DNA from: Spisula solida
Lineage: Eukaryota; Mollusca; Bivalvia; Venerida; Mactridae
Direction: 5' to 3'
Assembly: GCA_947247005.1 (NCBI GenBank)
Contig: OX365959.1
Location: 32,818,148-32,882,147, forward strand
DNA length: 64,000 bases
Below the pieces are notes generated by a model. That model saw only the letters and a program-made list of their open reading frames with translations. It was not told the DNA's origin and made no database searches. Shown here in pieces: positions 36,701 to 48,700 of this stretch (within the stretch, counting starts at the first letter, position 1; each line of letters starts with the position of its first letter). Position numbers and translations under genes: made by a program.

Positions 36701-39700
36701 GACTGATCAGCTCTCTCCAAGTGGCTGCTTATTAATCCTGACGGTCCAGCCAGATATCCCTGTAATGCGTCGAAATGGTTTGACTACGCACTGGGTAACC
36801 ACCAATCTGGAGCTCATTGCCTAACTAAAAGTTCAACTTTTTACTGCCGACAATCGCTTTCTGATTATTAATATTATTGGCAGGTGTCTAATCAAGAGCA
36901 GACCAAAGATCTGTTTCCTTGGTTTATATCGTGCTCGGTGTACATATGACGTGACATGAGTTATTTCTGGGTTTCTAACCAGTTCGACTCTAATTTGGTT
37001 GGAAACACTGAAATGAATTGACCAAATGCCCCGGTCGAGGCCTCAGTCCTCTCGATCAGTAGTGAAAAGTAAAACCGTGCCACGCAAAAACACTCACAAT
37101 ACCCAAATAGCTCAATTGAGTGCTTACTACGTCTATGCCACGACACGCTATCAGTGAGCATTGCTCACCTATAAAAAAAAAATGCTCACCTATGTGAGCT
37201 GTGCTCACCGATCGCACTTGGTAATATTTAATGACACAGGGGATCCACTAGCTTCTGAATCTGAAGGGTCATTTTGATACTTATGACTTATTTTTACCAT
37301 TTTATAGGCAAAACACCCATAATTTTAAGAGAAATGACCTTTCAACTCATAATTTTGACGGTCAAAATGTGGCCTTGTTTGGAAATTTCGAGTGTCAAAA
37401 TCCCTTCTCCATGGTCAAATGGAACCCCTGATGACATTTATAAGCCAATTGCTAGTAATTAGTATTGTGGTGGTGTTGTTATTTTCAGGATGTTGCCGGG
37501 GGAATTCCGAGTATATCCCTGGTGGACGGGTGTTTGTATGGCCTATCATTCAACAGTTACAAAGGTATGTATGGTACACCGCACATTTACTGGATTGTAA
37601 TTTATAGTTCACTTTCATTGATACTCTCAGAATTTACTTATAAATCACAAAAAGCTTTGAACCAAAGTTATAATACATTATCATAAATATCATTTATTTT
37701 GGCATTGTCATTTTTGACAATCTTGTGAACATTTTAGTGTGAAATTTAAAAACAATCAAATATTTAGAATTTTTTAAATTATTCAAAAATGAAATTTCTG
37801 TCTTTGTTTTATGCTTCCTAGCTGATTATTGTTTTGTATTAAGATGAACTTTTATGTTACCAAAGTTACTGAACATGGAGTAACTTGTTTTTCTGTCATG
37901 TTTTATCGCTGCTGGGTACCATTAGAATGACACTAAACACTATGACTCTAATGATTGAGAGTCCTATGGTGTATACCAAGTTTGGTGTGGCCATATCGGT
38001 CACAGGTATCGCTCAAGTAAGTCCTCAGTCAATACATGTATGCAAGGTTGTATAACTTGGTGTTGCATTATCAATTAAATTCTTATTATTTTGTGAATGG
38101 GTCCTACAGTATTCTAGTCCAATGTGATTCCATTATGGTAGATTTAAATGTATAAAATATGGAAATAAAATTTAAATCTCATTTATAAATGGAGTATTTC
38201 ACATGATTTTTTATCCCCCCCCCCCCCCCCGCACAACAAGTTGTAAGGGGGGTATACTGAATTCAGCTTGTCTGTCTGTAGACACATTCTTGTGGGCGCA
38301 ACTCCTCCTACAGTTTTTGTAACATTTCCTTCAAACTTTAACAGATGAACAACCTCAAAATGTAGATGTGCATTATTAAAAGGAAATAATTTGCGCTGTG
38401 ACGATTTTTGCAATGATTTATGCCAAGCGAGGGTATATTAGTCTGCCGAATGGCGACAGTTCTAGTTCCTATTAAAGTAATTTATTGCTCCATGAGAACT
38501 TTGTATTACTCATTTGCCACTCCTGTGTCAATGAAATGTCTGTGTGCTCAGCTTCGTTTATTAAAAAAAACTACCAGACTTTCTGTAAGTCCAAATTTGA
38601 ATAAAGGTAATGGTGTAGATCATATATATTTTGCATTCAGATCATTTACTAAATGATTTAGTTCTTTTGATAGTCATTCATTGTACAATAATTCAGTTCG
38701 CCTATAACTGTGAAGTCGATTCATCATTGGTGTTAACAAGTTAACATTTTTAAATTTTCAAGTAACTGATATTTTCAGTTGTAAGTCTGATAAGTTTACT
38801 GAAAATCTACAAACAAATAATGAATCAAATGATTCTTTTTATAAGATTTAATGCCCAAATAAATGAAGAACTATGTATTTGCTCATAACCGGTTAATTGA
38901 ATAATAAGTACACCTTTCGGGATTCAGATTTCCCTCAAAATGTATTTATGTAATTAAATGGAGATTTTAAGAGTCTAATGAGTGACCAGTCTTACTATCA
39001 GTCAGAAGTCTTTAATGCCACATCAAGTTATTGTCCTACCTTCTTTATTATCCTGCTGTGCGTCTCAACATTGATCTGTATTTGGTATAGTGTGGGTCAC
39101 TAGAATTATTTTCTGTTGCTTGAATGTCTTCAGTAACTGTCAGTTTGTGTTGCTGGATTTCCTTTCTCTCCTGTGTATGCATGGTTTAGTTTCCTATCCT
39201 GACCTCATGGTCGTTGGTTGCCACTATGTGATCATAGATGGCTTTGATGATCCCAATAATTGGTTAATACAGTTCATCTCAGCCTGGACAAAGCCAGTGG
39301 AAGAATATCACATGTATTACCTTATCATTTTACGTGTTTGGTCAGTTAGTACCTGTTACAGTTTGTTTTCTTGTTGATATTTTAAAGCTCAGTGTTCACT
39401 GCATGACATTAGAGTAGAATTACACAGCCTGATATGTTTATCCAGCTTTTTCTTGTTTTTGGTAACTTGAACCATTTTGATGAAATGGGGATCTTTTACA
39501 TCATACTGTAAAAACTGAGAAAAGAATTGATAATTCAGTGCTGTGCTATTTTGAATTTACATATTATAAAGGAAAGTTTAGTATATTCTAACTTAGTTAT
39601 AAAAAAAAATTATAGAAGAATTCCCAGAATGCCTCAATGTCTGCTTTGTATATCCGCTGTTATCATTGCTAATTTATTGTCCTATGAACACAGTGATGAG

Positions 39701-42700
39701 CCCTAGCAGATGGCTAACTGTGTCTCCATGTTTCCTCAATATTCTGTCTATAATGATGAAACTTGTTGGATTGTAATGTGTCATATTGTCAGTTGTGTGT
39801 AGTATGCTTTCAGGAATAAAACTTCAGGTATGGCATGCTATGTACTACCACTACGAGGGGGTTGTCAGTATTAAGTGAGTGTATAGCAAGTTACCAGGAA
39901 GGGGTGGTTGTTGATAATGTAAGACTAAGACATAGCATTCATGATGCCAGGAAGGGTTGTCAATGAAGTAAGAGTGTAGCACGATACCAGGAAGGATTGT
40001 CAATGAAGTGAGAGTGTAGCACGACATGAGAAAGGGTTGTCAATGAAGAGAGCGTGTAGCACGATACCAGGAAGGGCTGTCAATGAAGCGAGGGTGTATC
40101 ACAGTAACAGGAAGGGTTATCAATGAAGTGAGAGTGTATCACAATATCAGGATGGGCTGTCATTGAAGTGAGAGTGTATCACAGTAACAGGAAAGGTTAT
40201 CAATGAAGTGAGAGTGTATCACAATATCAGGATGGTCTGTCAATGAAGTGAGAGTGTATCACAATATCAGGATGGGCTGTCAATGAAGTGAGTGTGTATT
40301 ACAATATCAGGATGGGCTGTCAATGAAGTGAGAGTGTATTACAATATCAGGATGGGCTGTCAATGAAGTGAGAGTGTATTACAATATCAGGATGGGCTGA
40401 CAATGAAGTGAGAGTGTATTACAATATCAGGATGGGCTGTCAATGAAGTGAGTGTGTATTACAATATCAGGATGGGCTGTCAATGAAGTGAGAGTGTATT
40501 ACAATATCAGGATGGGCTGTCAATGAAATGAGTGTGTATCACAATATCAGGATGGGCCATCAATGAAGTGAGAGTGTATCACAATATCAGGATGGGCTGT
40601 CAATGAAGTGAGTGTGTATTACAATATCAGGATGGGCTGTCAATGAAGTGAGAGTGTATTACAATATCAGGATGGGCTGTCAATGAAATGAGTGTGTATC
40701 ACAATATCAGGATGGGCCATCAATGAAGTGAGAGTGTATCACAATATCAGGATGGGCTGTCAATGAAGTGAGTGTGTATTACAATATCAGGATGGGCTGT
40801 CAATGAAGTGAGTGTGTATTACAATATCAGGATGGGCTGTCAATGAAATGAGAGTGTATCACAATATCAGGATGGGCTGTCAATGAAGTGAGTGTGTATT
40901 ACAATATCAGGATGGGCTGTCAGTGAAGTGAGATTTTGAATCCTGAACTTTCCTTCTTTATTTTTATTGAAATATAGAGTTTTAGGCTTGACAATGATAG
41001 CTAATTACCAGGCCTGAGTGTGGCACAATACCAGGAAGGGTTGTCACTGAAGTGTGAGTGTACATAGCATGTTGTGAGGAAGTATGGTCAATGATGTAAG
41101 AATGTTGAATGTTACCTGGAAGGGTTATCTATGAAGTAAAAGTGTAGCTGCTTCGTTCAGTGCATTGGACATCTGTGATGACATAAAGGTTCTTTGGTGA
41201 TTGATAGTTTCAGTATTTTTGTCTAGATTTATGGGTTTTGTTCAAAATTTACATGTTCATCTCTGTGTTCTGTCGTAAGAGAATGTTGGCTCTGAGTGGG
41301 AAAATTAATGTACACATTCATGTTTCCATGTACATCACATATTCATCAACATGCCACTAACAGATCAATACAAGATAGTTAACATCGCACATGGTAGGAC
41401 AATGTATGTCTCTAGTTTGTATATCAACAGTACTGTATCAGGACTCGTGGAGGTTGCTGAATAATAGGAATTGTGTTAGTATCCAAATAAAATATTAAGG
41501 TTATACATGCTCAGGGATCGGCACAGATCCAAATTTTAGGGAGAAGTGACTTCTCCCTCCAGAGCAAATAGGGAGAAGTTTTCAGATACAGGGAGAAGTG
41601 AGGAGACATCTATTAGCGGTGGTCGTGAAATAAACTTAATTTAGTTTAAATTTATTATATTTAGTTTAATTACAAAGTTTAATTAAATTTAATTTTTACA
41701 TTATGTTGTTTAAGTAAATAAACTAAAAAGATATGCATTACGGAAGAATCTAGTCCTACAAATGATACTCTACATACTCATTTTTAACCTGAAGAAAATT
41801 ACTCAATAGGGTTCAGGTCTAAGAACACTGGTAAAGGTAATCTGATGTCATTAGCAACTTTAGTTTTCACACCTTCCTTACACAGAAGTTTAATCATACA
41901 CATGGGAGTATTCTGACTATTCTGACTATTCTGTACAGTAAATTACTGTTATTGCCGATAGTACCACTGAACAAATTATATCAAAAGCATCTTTTACATG
42001 GATCCACAATTGATCAAAGTCGATTGCAATTTAGTGCTTAATTACTCATTTGAAGAATCGCCGATTCTGTACTGTTTACAAGTGATTTCCACGCCTGTGT
42101 TAATAATACGACCCACCGGTAAACAAAACGAAAATAGAATGACAGGCCTACTGATAACATCGGACACTGATTAATTAACAGGATTAACACCCCATGTGGT
42201 CAGCAATAAACATAGTGACACTTAAGAAGGTGTTAGTTAGTTTCAATTGGTAATATATTGGTTCATTACAATACGTGACCATGAAATGTTGTCTGTAATC
42301 CAAAAATCGTGTGTCGCCGTTCTCAAAATTCAAGGCGCCTTGAATTTCGCCCTGAAGCGCTAATTAAGCGACATGAGGCTAATTAAGGCGAGTTCTTCTC
42401 CCAGATCGCCCTCTGTGCCGATCCCTGCATGCTATATGTCAGGGTTTCTGTTTGACCTAGGACAAATCGGTTGACACTTGAGCTGCCATTATTTGGGTTA
42501 TAAAATGGTACAATGTAACCAATTTATCAAAATAACCCTTGAAATTCAGCATTTAGTTGAATCCGAAACCTGAAGTTTTAGAGGCAGAAATCACTAAAAA
42601 ATATATGTCCTTCATATCAATATAATTATTATGCATTTGATTATGAGATAAGAGACAGACAATGTGCTAATCAATAATATTGAAGCCTTATGTCTATACA

Positions 42701-45700
42701 ACAGCAGTAACTACAGATGAACATTGAAGCCATGTGTAATGTTTGTTGTCTTATCTGTCAGAATCCTGAACATGTGTCAGACTTGTTTTAAAGAGCTGGA
42801 CCAATTGAAGGGTCAAATAAAACTCCTGATTGTATTCTCTTTTATCATGAATGCTTCCTATTTAATAGTCCTGTTTCTGCTCTGCTGCTCTCCATATTCA
42901 TGTGGCTTGTATTATATCTGTGTTGGACTTGTAGCTTAATCATGTCGTCATTCTAGTAATTCAAACAGTACAAGGGTTTATAGGTCACAAACAACTAAAT
43001 AAAATTGTTCTTTAGCTGAATGTAAAGTGACAATTGTCAGCCCCAGATTATATCAGGTTAAAGTCTATGGCCAGTTAACAGACCTATATCATTGAAAAGC
43101 AGTATGTTTCAGCTACAAAATAAGACAAAAAACAGGGGGTCAGTTTAATATAAGAAAGATTTTGTCCGTCAAAGGCTGTAGACAAATTTTTACAGACGCG
43201 TGGACTGAGCTAATGCGGGTTTTACCTACTCTACTTTCGCTTTGTTAAATACTGTAAAATCATTTAATTTCGTTTGGATGAAATTTCGTGGGGACGTAAA
43301 TTCGTGGATTTCGTATTTCAGTAAAAAAAAAATCGGGTGAAAATCTGCACTAATTATCAGAATTCCATTATTTTTAAACATCAATCAATGCTAATAAGTA
43401 ATATTGGTAATATAAGTCTCTATGAACTGACAAGCAAATATGGATTAATGAATAAACACTCCAATTATACAGTAGTGCTAATTATACTAATATGTCAAAC
43501 TGTTTATTGCAATGTGTGGTGACACAATATATATGATATAACGATTACCTAACAATCCATTTTATAATCCACAAGTGTCGTCTTTTCTACTCTATTGTTT
43601 ACATGTTCGCGCATGTAATTTATGATTTGTGTTAAAACACTTTTGGTCAAGCTGAAATTGACTACCGTACTTGACACGTCTAAAAATAGACATAGTGGTA
43701 CTGTGTAAGTTTACCTGTATGTACAACTAGTGGAAGCTGGTTAAACCCAGATATTAGGACATACGCAGTTTAAACCACGAATACTGTTAGTTGTGTTTAT
43801 GAAGTCACAATTCAGAAAAAATATTTTTAACCTGCGGCCTTGAGCCGCAGGTTATATTGGATTGCCAAAAGTAAAATGACCATGGAGGGGCACGTGACAT
43901 GCTCTCGATGGTTTACGATTTCAAAAAAAATATCCAAGAAAAGAAGCATTTTGTAAGAATGTCGTGAACCAGACTAATTCCATTATTCCATGCGGATAGC
44001 ATCGGTCTTTATCGCATTGCAATAGTTCATTTACCAAAGAAAGTAGAACTATTCCGAAATTTCACTTTGAAAGCGAGACCACGAATCTAAACAGCAGGTG
44101 TCTACAGCTGCGTAAGATTCCCAGTCAGTAATAAATATAGTGGGCAATGCACTACATCCCGTAGAGAACACATCGCTAGATTAACAGAAGCATGGTATTG
44201 ATACATGATCTTTTTTATGCCCCCGTATCGATAGATCGGGAGGCATATAGTGATGCACCTGTCCGTCCGTCCGTCCGTCCGTTCGTCCGTCCGTCCGTCC
44301 GTCCGTCCGTCCCTCCTGGTTAACCCAAATTGACCGTTTCTTCTAGCATCATTATGGCTTGCTGCAAAGCTTCCAAACTTGCATGGATGTTGTATATGAA
44401 CACTCTCCACACACCTGTATCACCTGACCCTTTTTGACCTTCACCTTGACCTAATTTTGGACTTAGACTTATTTATGGACAAGGCTTCCACAGGGGGCAT
44501 AAGCGTTTATTGAACGCAGTCTTGTTTCTAATTCTTTTGAATTCGTTCATTCGTTCGGCACATACATTTAACACAACCAAATAATTGGAAGATAATCGGT
44601 ATTGTCCGATTTCACATGTATTGGAATTATTTTGACAGAAACAATTTAAACTTACACCGGAATAAATTCGAATTGCATCCAAACTGCAAAAACCACATCC
44701 TAAACAAAACAACTAAATTACAAGGCCGCAGGTAATCACCCGCAGGGAACTATTTGACTTGTCCTATATTGGAAACTTAATATGCTTTGATCTGGTAATG
44801 AATGGACAGTGTGATAAAAAGTAATTATGGTTTATGCTGTAAGTAAACTTTAAAAATCCTAGACAAATATAATGGAAAAACTAACTCTGTAAAAAAATGG
44901 CGGCCGCGGTAAATTTGCACTTTGTCAATTTACATATTGATTAGTAACTGTTGGTAAAATTATTTGTTGGGATTTGATTTGATATCCACGAAATTTAATC
45001 CCCCACGAATATTAATGATTTTACAGTATGCCAAAATCTCAAAATAATCAAGATGAAACACATTCACTCATTCAACTACATGAATACAATATTTTTAAAC
45101 TCAATAAGATGATTCTACTTCCATTTTGTCAAGGCATATCACCATTTCCAGGCAAACAGAAGTTTCTGTAAGGACTATTTGAGTGTATCCGATTTTGGTC
45201 CGCGTATGCATTTAGTGGTCTATGACCTATAGTCTAGAGTTTGAGAATTTAGTAGCTCGAGGAGATGTACTTTGAGCGGCCAATACTGGTTGGGCAGGGT
45301 ACATACTACTAGTGGTTAACATTTTAACAGCCTCTGTCTTGTGTAAGGTCCAAACTCTCCTGGTCAGCCATGTAACATGGTGTTGTCATCATTGACTATT
45401 ATTGGTTACTGTTGTCATGGCAAAGAGCGCTTGTTGTCCTGTTCTAAAACATTCATGCACCGAAGACATATAGTATACATTCATACTGGAAGGTCAGGAG
45501 ACCTGAACTGGTAGATGCTGTGTTGTTGGTGTGGACAACAAAGGGTATGTATGCTGTGTGTTTGTTTGTACTGTACAGTACATATGTTGTTTTTAACAGA
45601 AATCTTTTCTGAGAATATGAAGGATGTTCTTTTCAGACTTACTTTGAATACTATGACATTAACAATAACAAGTCATGATGTATATACCAAGTTAGGGGTA

Positions 45701-48700
45701 GCAGTTGCCGTGACTGGGGTGGCACAGGTATGGTATATGTATGAACAAGTTTACATATAGACTGTTCTCTGTTCATACCCCCTTTCTTCCCTTGTTACAT
45801 CTACAGATACCATGTTCAAATATTCCGTTGATAATTGCTTGTTCCATTTGTTATACCTTTTCTTGTTTTGATTCGGATATAAGAGGTCCTACAATTCCGG
45901 AAATCTGAATTTGCTGCACTCGAAAGAATGAACTTTTCTGCAGAAAATAAAAGTTATTTGATGAAAAAAAATAGATAGAAGAATTGACAAATTCATGGTC
46001 ATTTGAAATTTCATAACCTGAAATTTAACAATAAAACAATCGAGTTTTGGTGTAGGTATGTGTTTTTTTTGGCAGGCGAAACAGACTTGCGACTTGTTTT
46101 CAGGATTGGGCATTATACCTCAGTAGAACCCTTGCGATATTGTCTAAGCATTAAATTTTCTATGTTTTCATGTTATTTTGTTGGCCTCATTACCTTATTT
46201 TAGATCTTGTGATGAAATCTCATTTCATGAAGTGTTCATGTTGAAAAATTGAAATGTCGTTAAAAACTTTGTTAAATAAGCAGATATCTTACTTACTGGT
46301 ACCAATCCTGCTTAAAAGTAGTTAGAGATTTTTGATAATAATAAAAATGGCATTTCTTTAAAGAAATAATGAGACGTCGAACCTGAACTTGGGGTTCTGT
46401 TGATAAAACTATTGGTCCCTGGGATCAAAATGCTTGAATTAGTGTTTGAAGTGAAACAAATTGAATTTATAATGTCTGATTGTAGAAATATAACAGCAGC
46501 TTGGTATTGAGATATCACAGGCTTAACTCAATTATTAACGATATTGTGAACATGGTAAAATGTAGAGTCTTTGTTTAATTCCTCTTTATCATATAACCTG
46601 GATATTTGCATGCTACTAAAACTCAGTGGATTTCCCCCCAGAGTCGGTGATGGTTGCTTTCCAAACATGTGGGATTTCATCAAGCCTAAACTATTTTTGT
46701 TTCCGATGGTATTAATAATAATAGAAAAAATAGGCTAGGTAGGTAGCTATTTTTTCTTGCCAAACATTGTTTAAAACATAAAATGTTCATTTGTGTGTAC
46801 ACAAATGTTGGGCCATGGCAGCAATTATACGGGTTGGTGTAGTTATCGGAAACAAGAATAGCTTGTTAGGCCTGACAAACCTAAATTAATAAGTGACTAA
46901 ATATCCACATAATCATGTATATATTTTGAGAATATGGTATGGGTTTGTGATCACGAGTTGACTTTCACATCGGGATGTTATGATTTGGTTGCATACTAGA
47001 CTGTGTTTTGGGCATATATGCTTGCGTTTCCAACCCTTTGTGCGTCATTAATTATTTATAATTAAACCCCCACCTTTCGATTCCGAAGACTAACAATGGA
47101 AGCATATGATTCATTTACACAGGCCAAGTTAGACTTCCGTTACAATCCTCTATACATGTATTTTTAATGGAGTCATTGTCCTATTTAGTTCATACCGCCA
47201 CAATACTGAGTTAATGGAAGTCTTAGTCTATATAGCTTACTGTGTTGTAGCCTGTAGATGAAATAAATAGTTGGGAAGTATTCTTAATTATATTTGTTGA
47301 CAGGTTGATTTGACCTTTGTTTATATGTTTCATAATTCAAATTGATTTTGTTGAACTTCACATTGTATTAAGTTATTATTAAATTGGTTAGTCCTTCTGC
47401 TACCACTATAATATGAACATTTCATAGTTTGTCTGGAGTAAAAATTCAGTTAAAATTTATTCAGACAAGTTCAATATCGTAACTGACTCTATAATGCGAC
47501 AAATCATGTTTACTTAAACTATTTCAAGCTTCCTACTTTAAATGATAATTGCTTAAATTGTAATATTATTTTTAGCTCACCTTGAGCTTTTGTGATTGTT
47601 TTTTGTCTGTCGCCTGTCGTCCCTCTGTCAGTCGTTAGCTTTTTCACCTTTAACACTTTAGCACTCTCAATTTTGCTTTGATCTTCATCAAACTTGATAA
47701 ATAGTTGTATCTCAATGAAATATAGTTCGAAGTTGGGTCATGTGGGGTCAAAAACTAGGTCAAATAATAGGAAAACCTTGTTAACACTCTGGAGGCCACC
47801 TTTTTGCTTTGATCTTCACCAAACTTGGTCAGTAGTTGCATCCCTATGAAATCTAGGTAAAGATCGAAGTTGGGTCATTGGGGTTTAAAAATTAGGTCAA
47901 TAGGTCATATAATAGGAAAACCTTGTTAACACTCTGGAGGCCACATGTTTGCTTTAATCTTCATGATGATTGGTCAAAATGTGTATCTTGATGACCTTAA
48001 GGTCAAGTTTGAAGTTGGGTTAAGTGGGGTCTAGGTCGAAAGGTCAAATAGTAGAAAAAACCTTATTAACACTCTTGAGGCCACCATTTTGTTTTTATCT
48101 TCATCAACTTGGTCAAAATGTTTATCGTGACGACCTTAAGGTCACTTTCAAAGTTGGGTCATGTGAGGTCAAAAACTAGGTCAATATGTCAAATAATAGC
48201 AAAACCTCGTTTACACTCTGGAGGCCACATTTTTGCTTTAACCTTCATTAAGTTTAGTCAAAATGTTTATTTTGATGACCTTAAGGTCAAGTTCGAAGTA
48301 TGACCATGTTTAGCAGGTGAGCGTCCCAGGATCTATGATCCTCTTGTTAAAAAATTGTCAACATTTTAATTAGAGCCCTAATATAGCTCTGTAATAATTT
48401 GTGTCTGTGGTACAATGTTTCTTACTTCAGAGCTTAACGGATTCATATTTTGTGTTTAGATCTGTCAAAATATTTTTGTTTTCCAACTTGTTATGATTTG
48501 TTTACAATACTCCTAATTTTTTTTTCATGAGGTCATTGCAGTATCTTTTATTCGCCTATGCCATTTCTCTTACAAACATCTCAGAGGTGATCTGGTCCCC
48601 TGCAGACCCTTCCCCTCTGGTTTCATGCTTGCTTATATGCATCTCTCCGTTATGCTAGAGTTGACATTCCAGTCTCAGAAGTGAATGCTTGTATTTCAAC

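Larger units (their letters stand above)
43250..45028. mobile_element. Second copy of the tactgtaaaatcatt MITE, inverted and interrupted
   Basis: The ends tactgtaaaatcattt and aatgattttacagta match the 30.7 kb MITE in reverse order, and the interior words match too (tatttttagacgtgtcaaat there). A 0.9 kb insert at about 43829-44765 separates the two halves. Confidence 0.85.

Noticed and set aside
38183..38413. Minus-strand open frame with a glycine run
   Set aside because: The glycines come from a poly-C tract in a dispersed repeat.
39870..40935. CRISPR-like regular repeat
   Set aside because: Units are contiguous 40-bp copies with no unique spacers, in a eukaryotic intron. It is a minisatellite.
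42724..42939. Small cysteine-rich membrane protein
   Set aside because: Hydrophobic translation from AT/T-rich intron DNA, without a plausible promoter or family match; it lies between flotillin exons.
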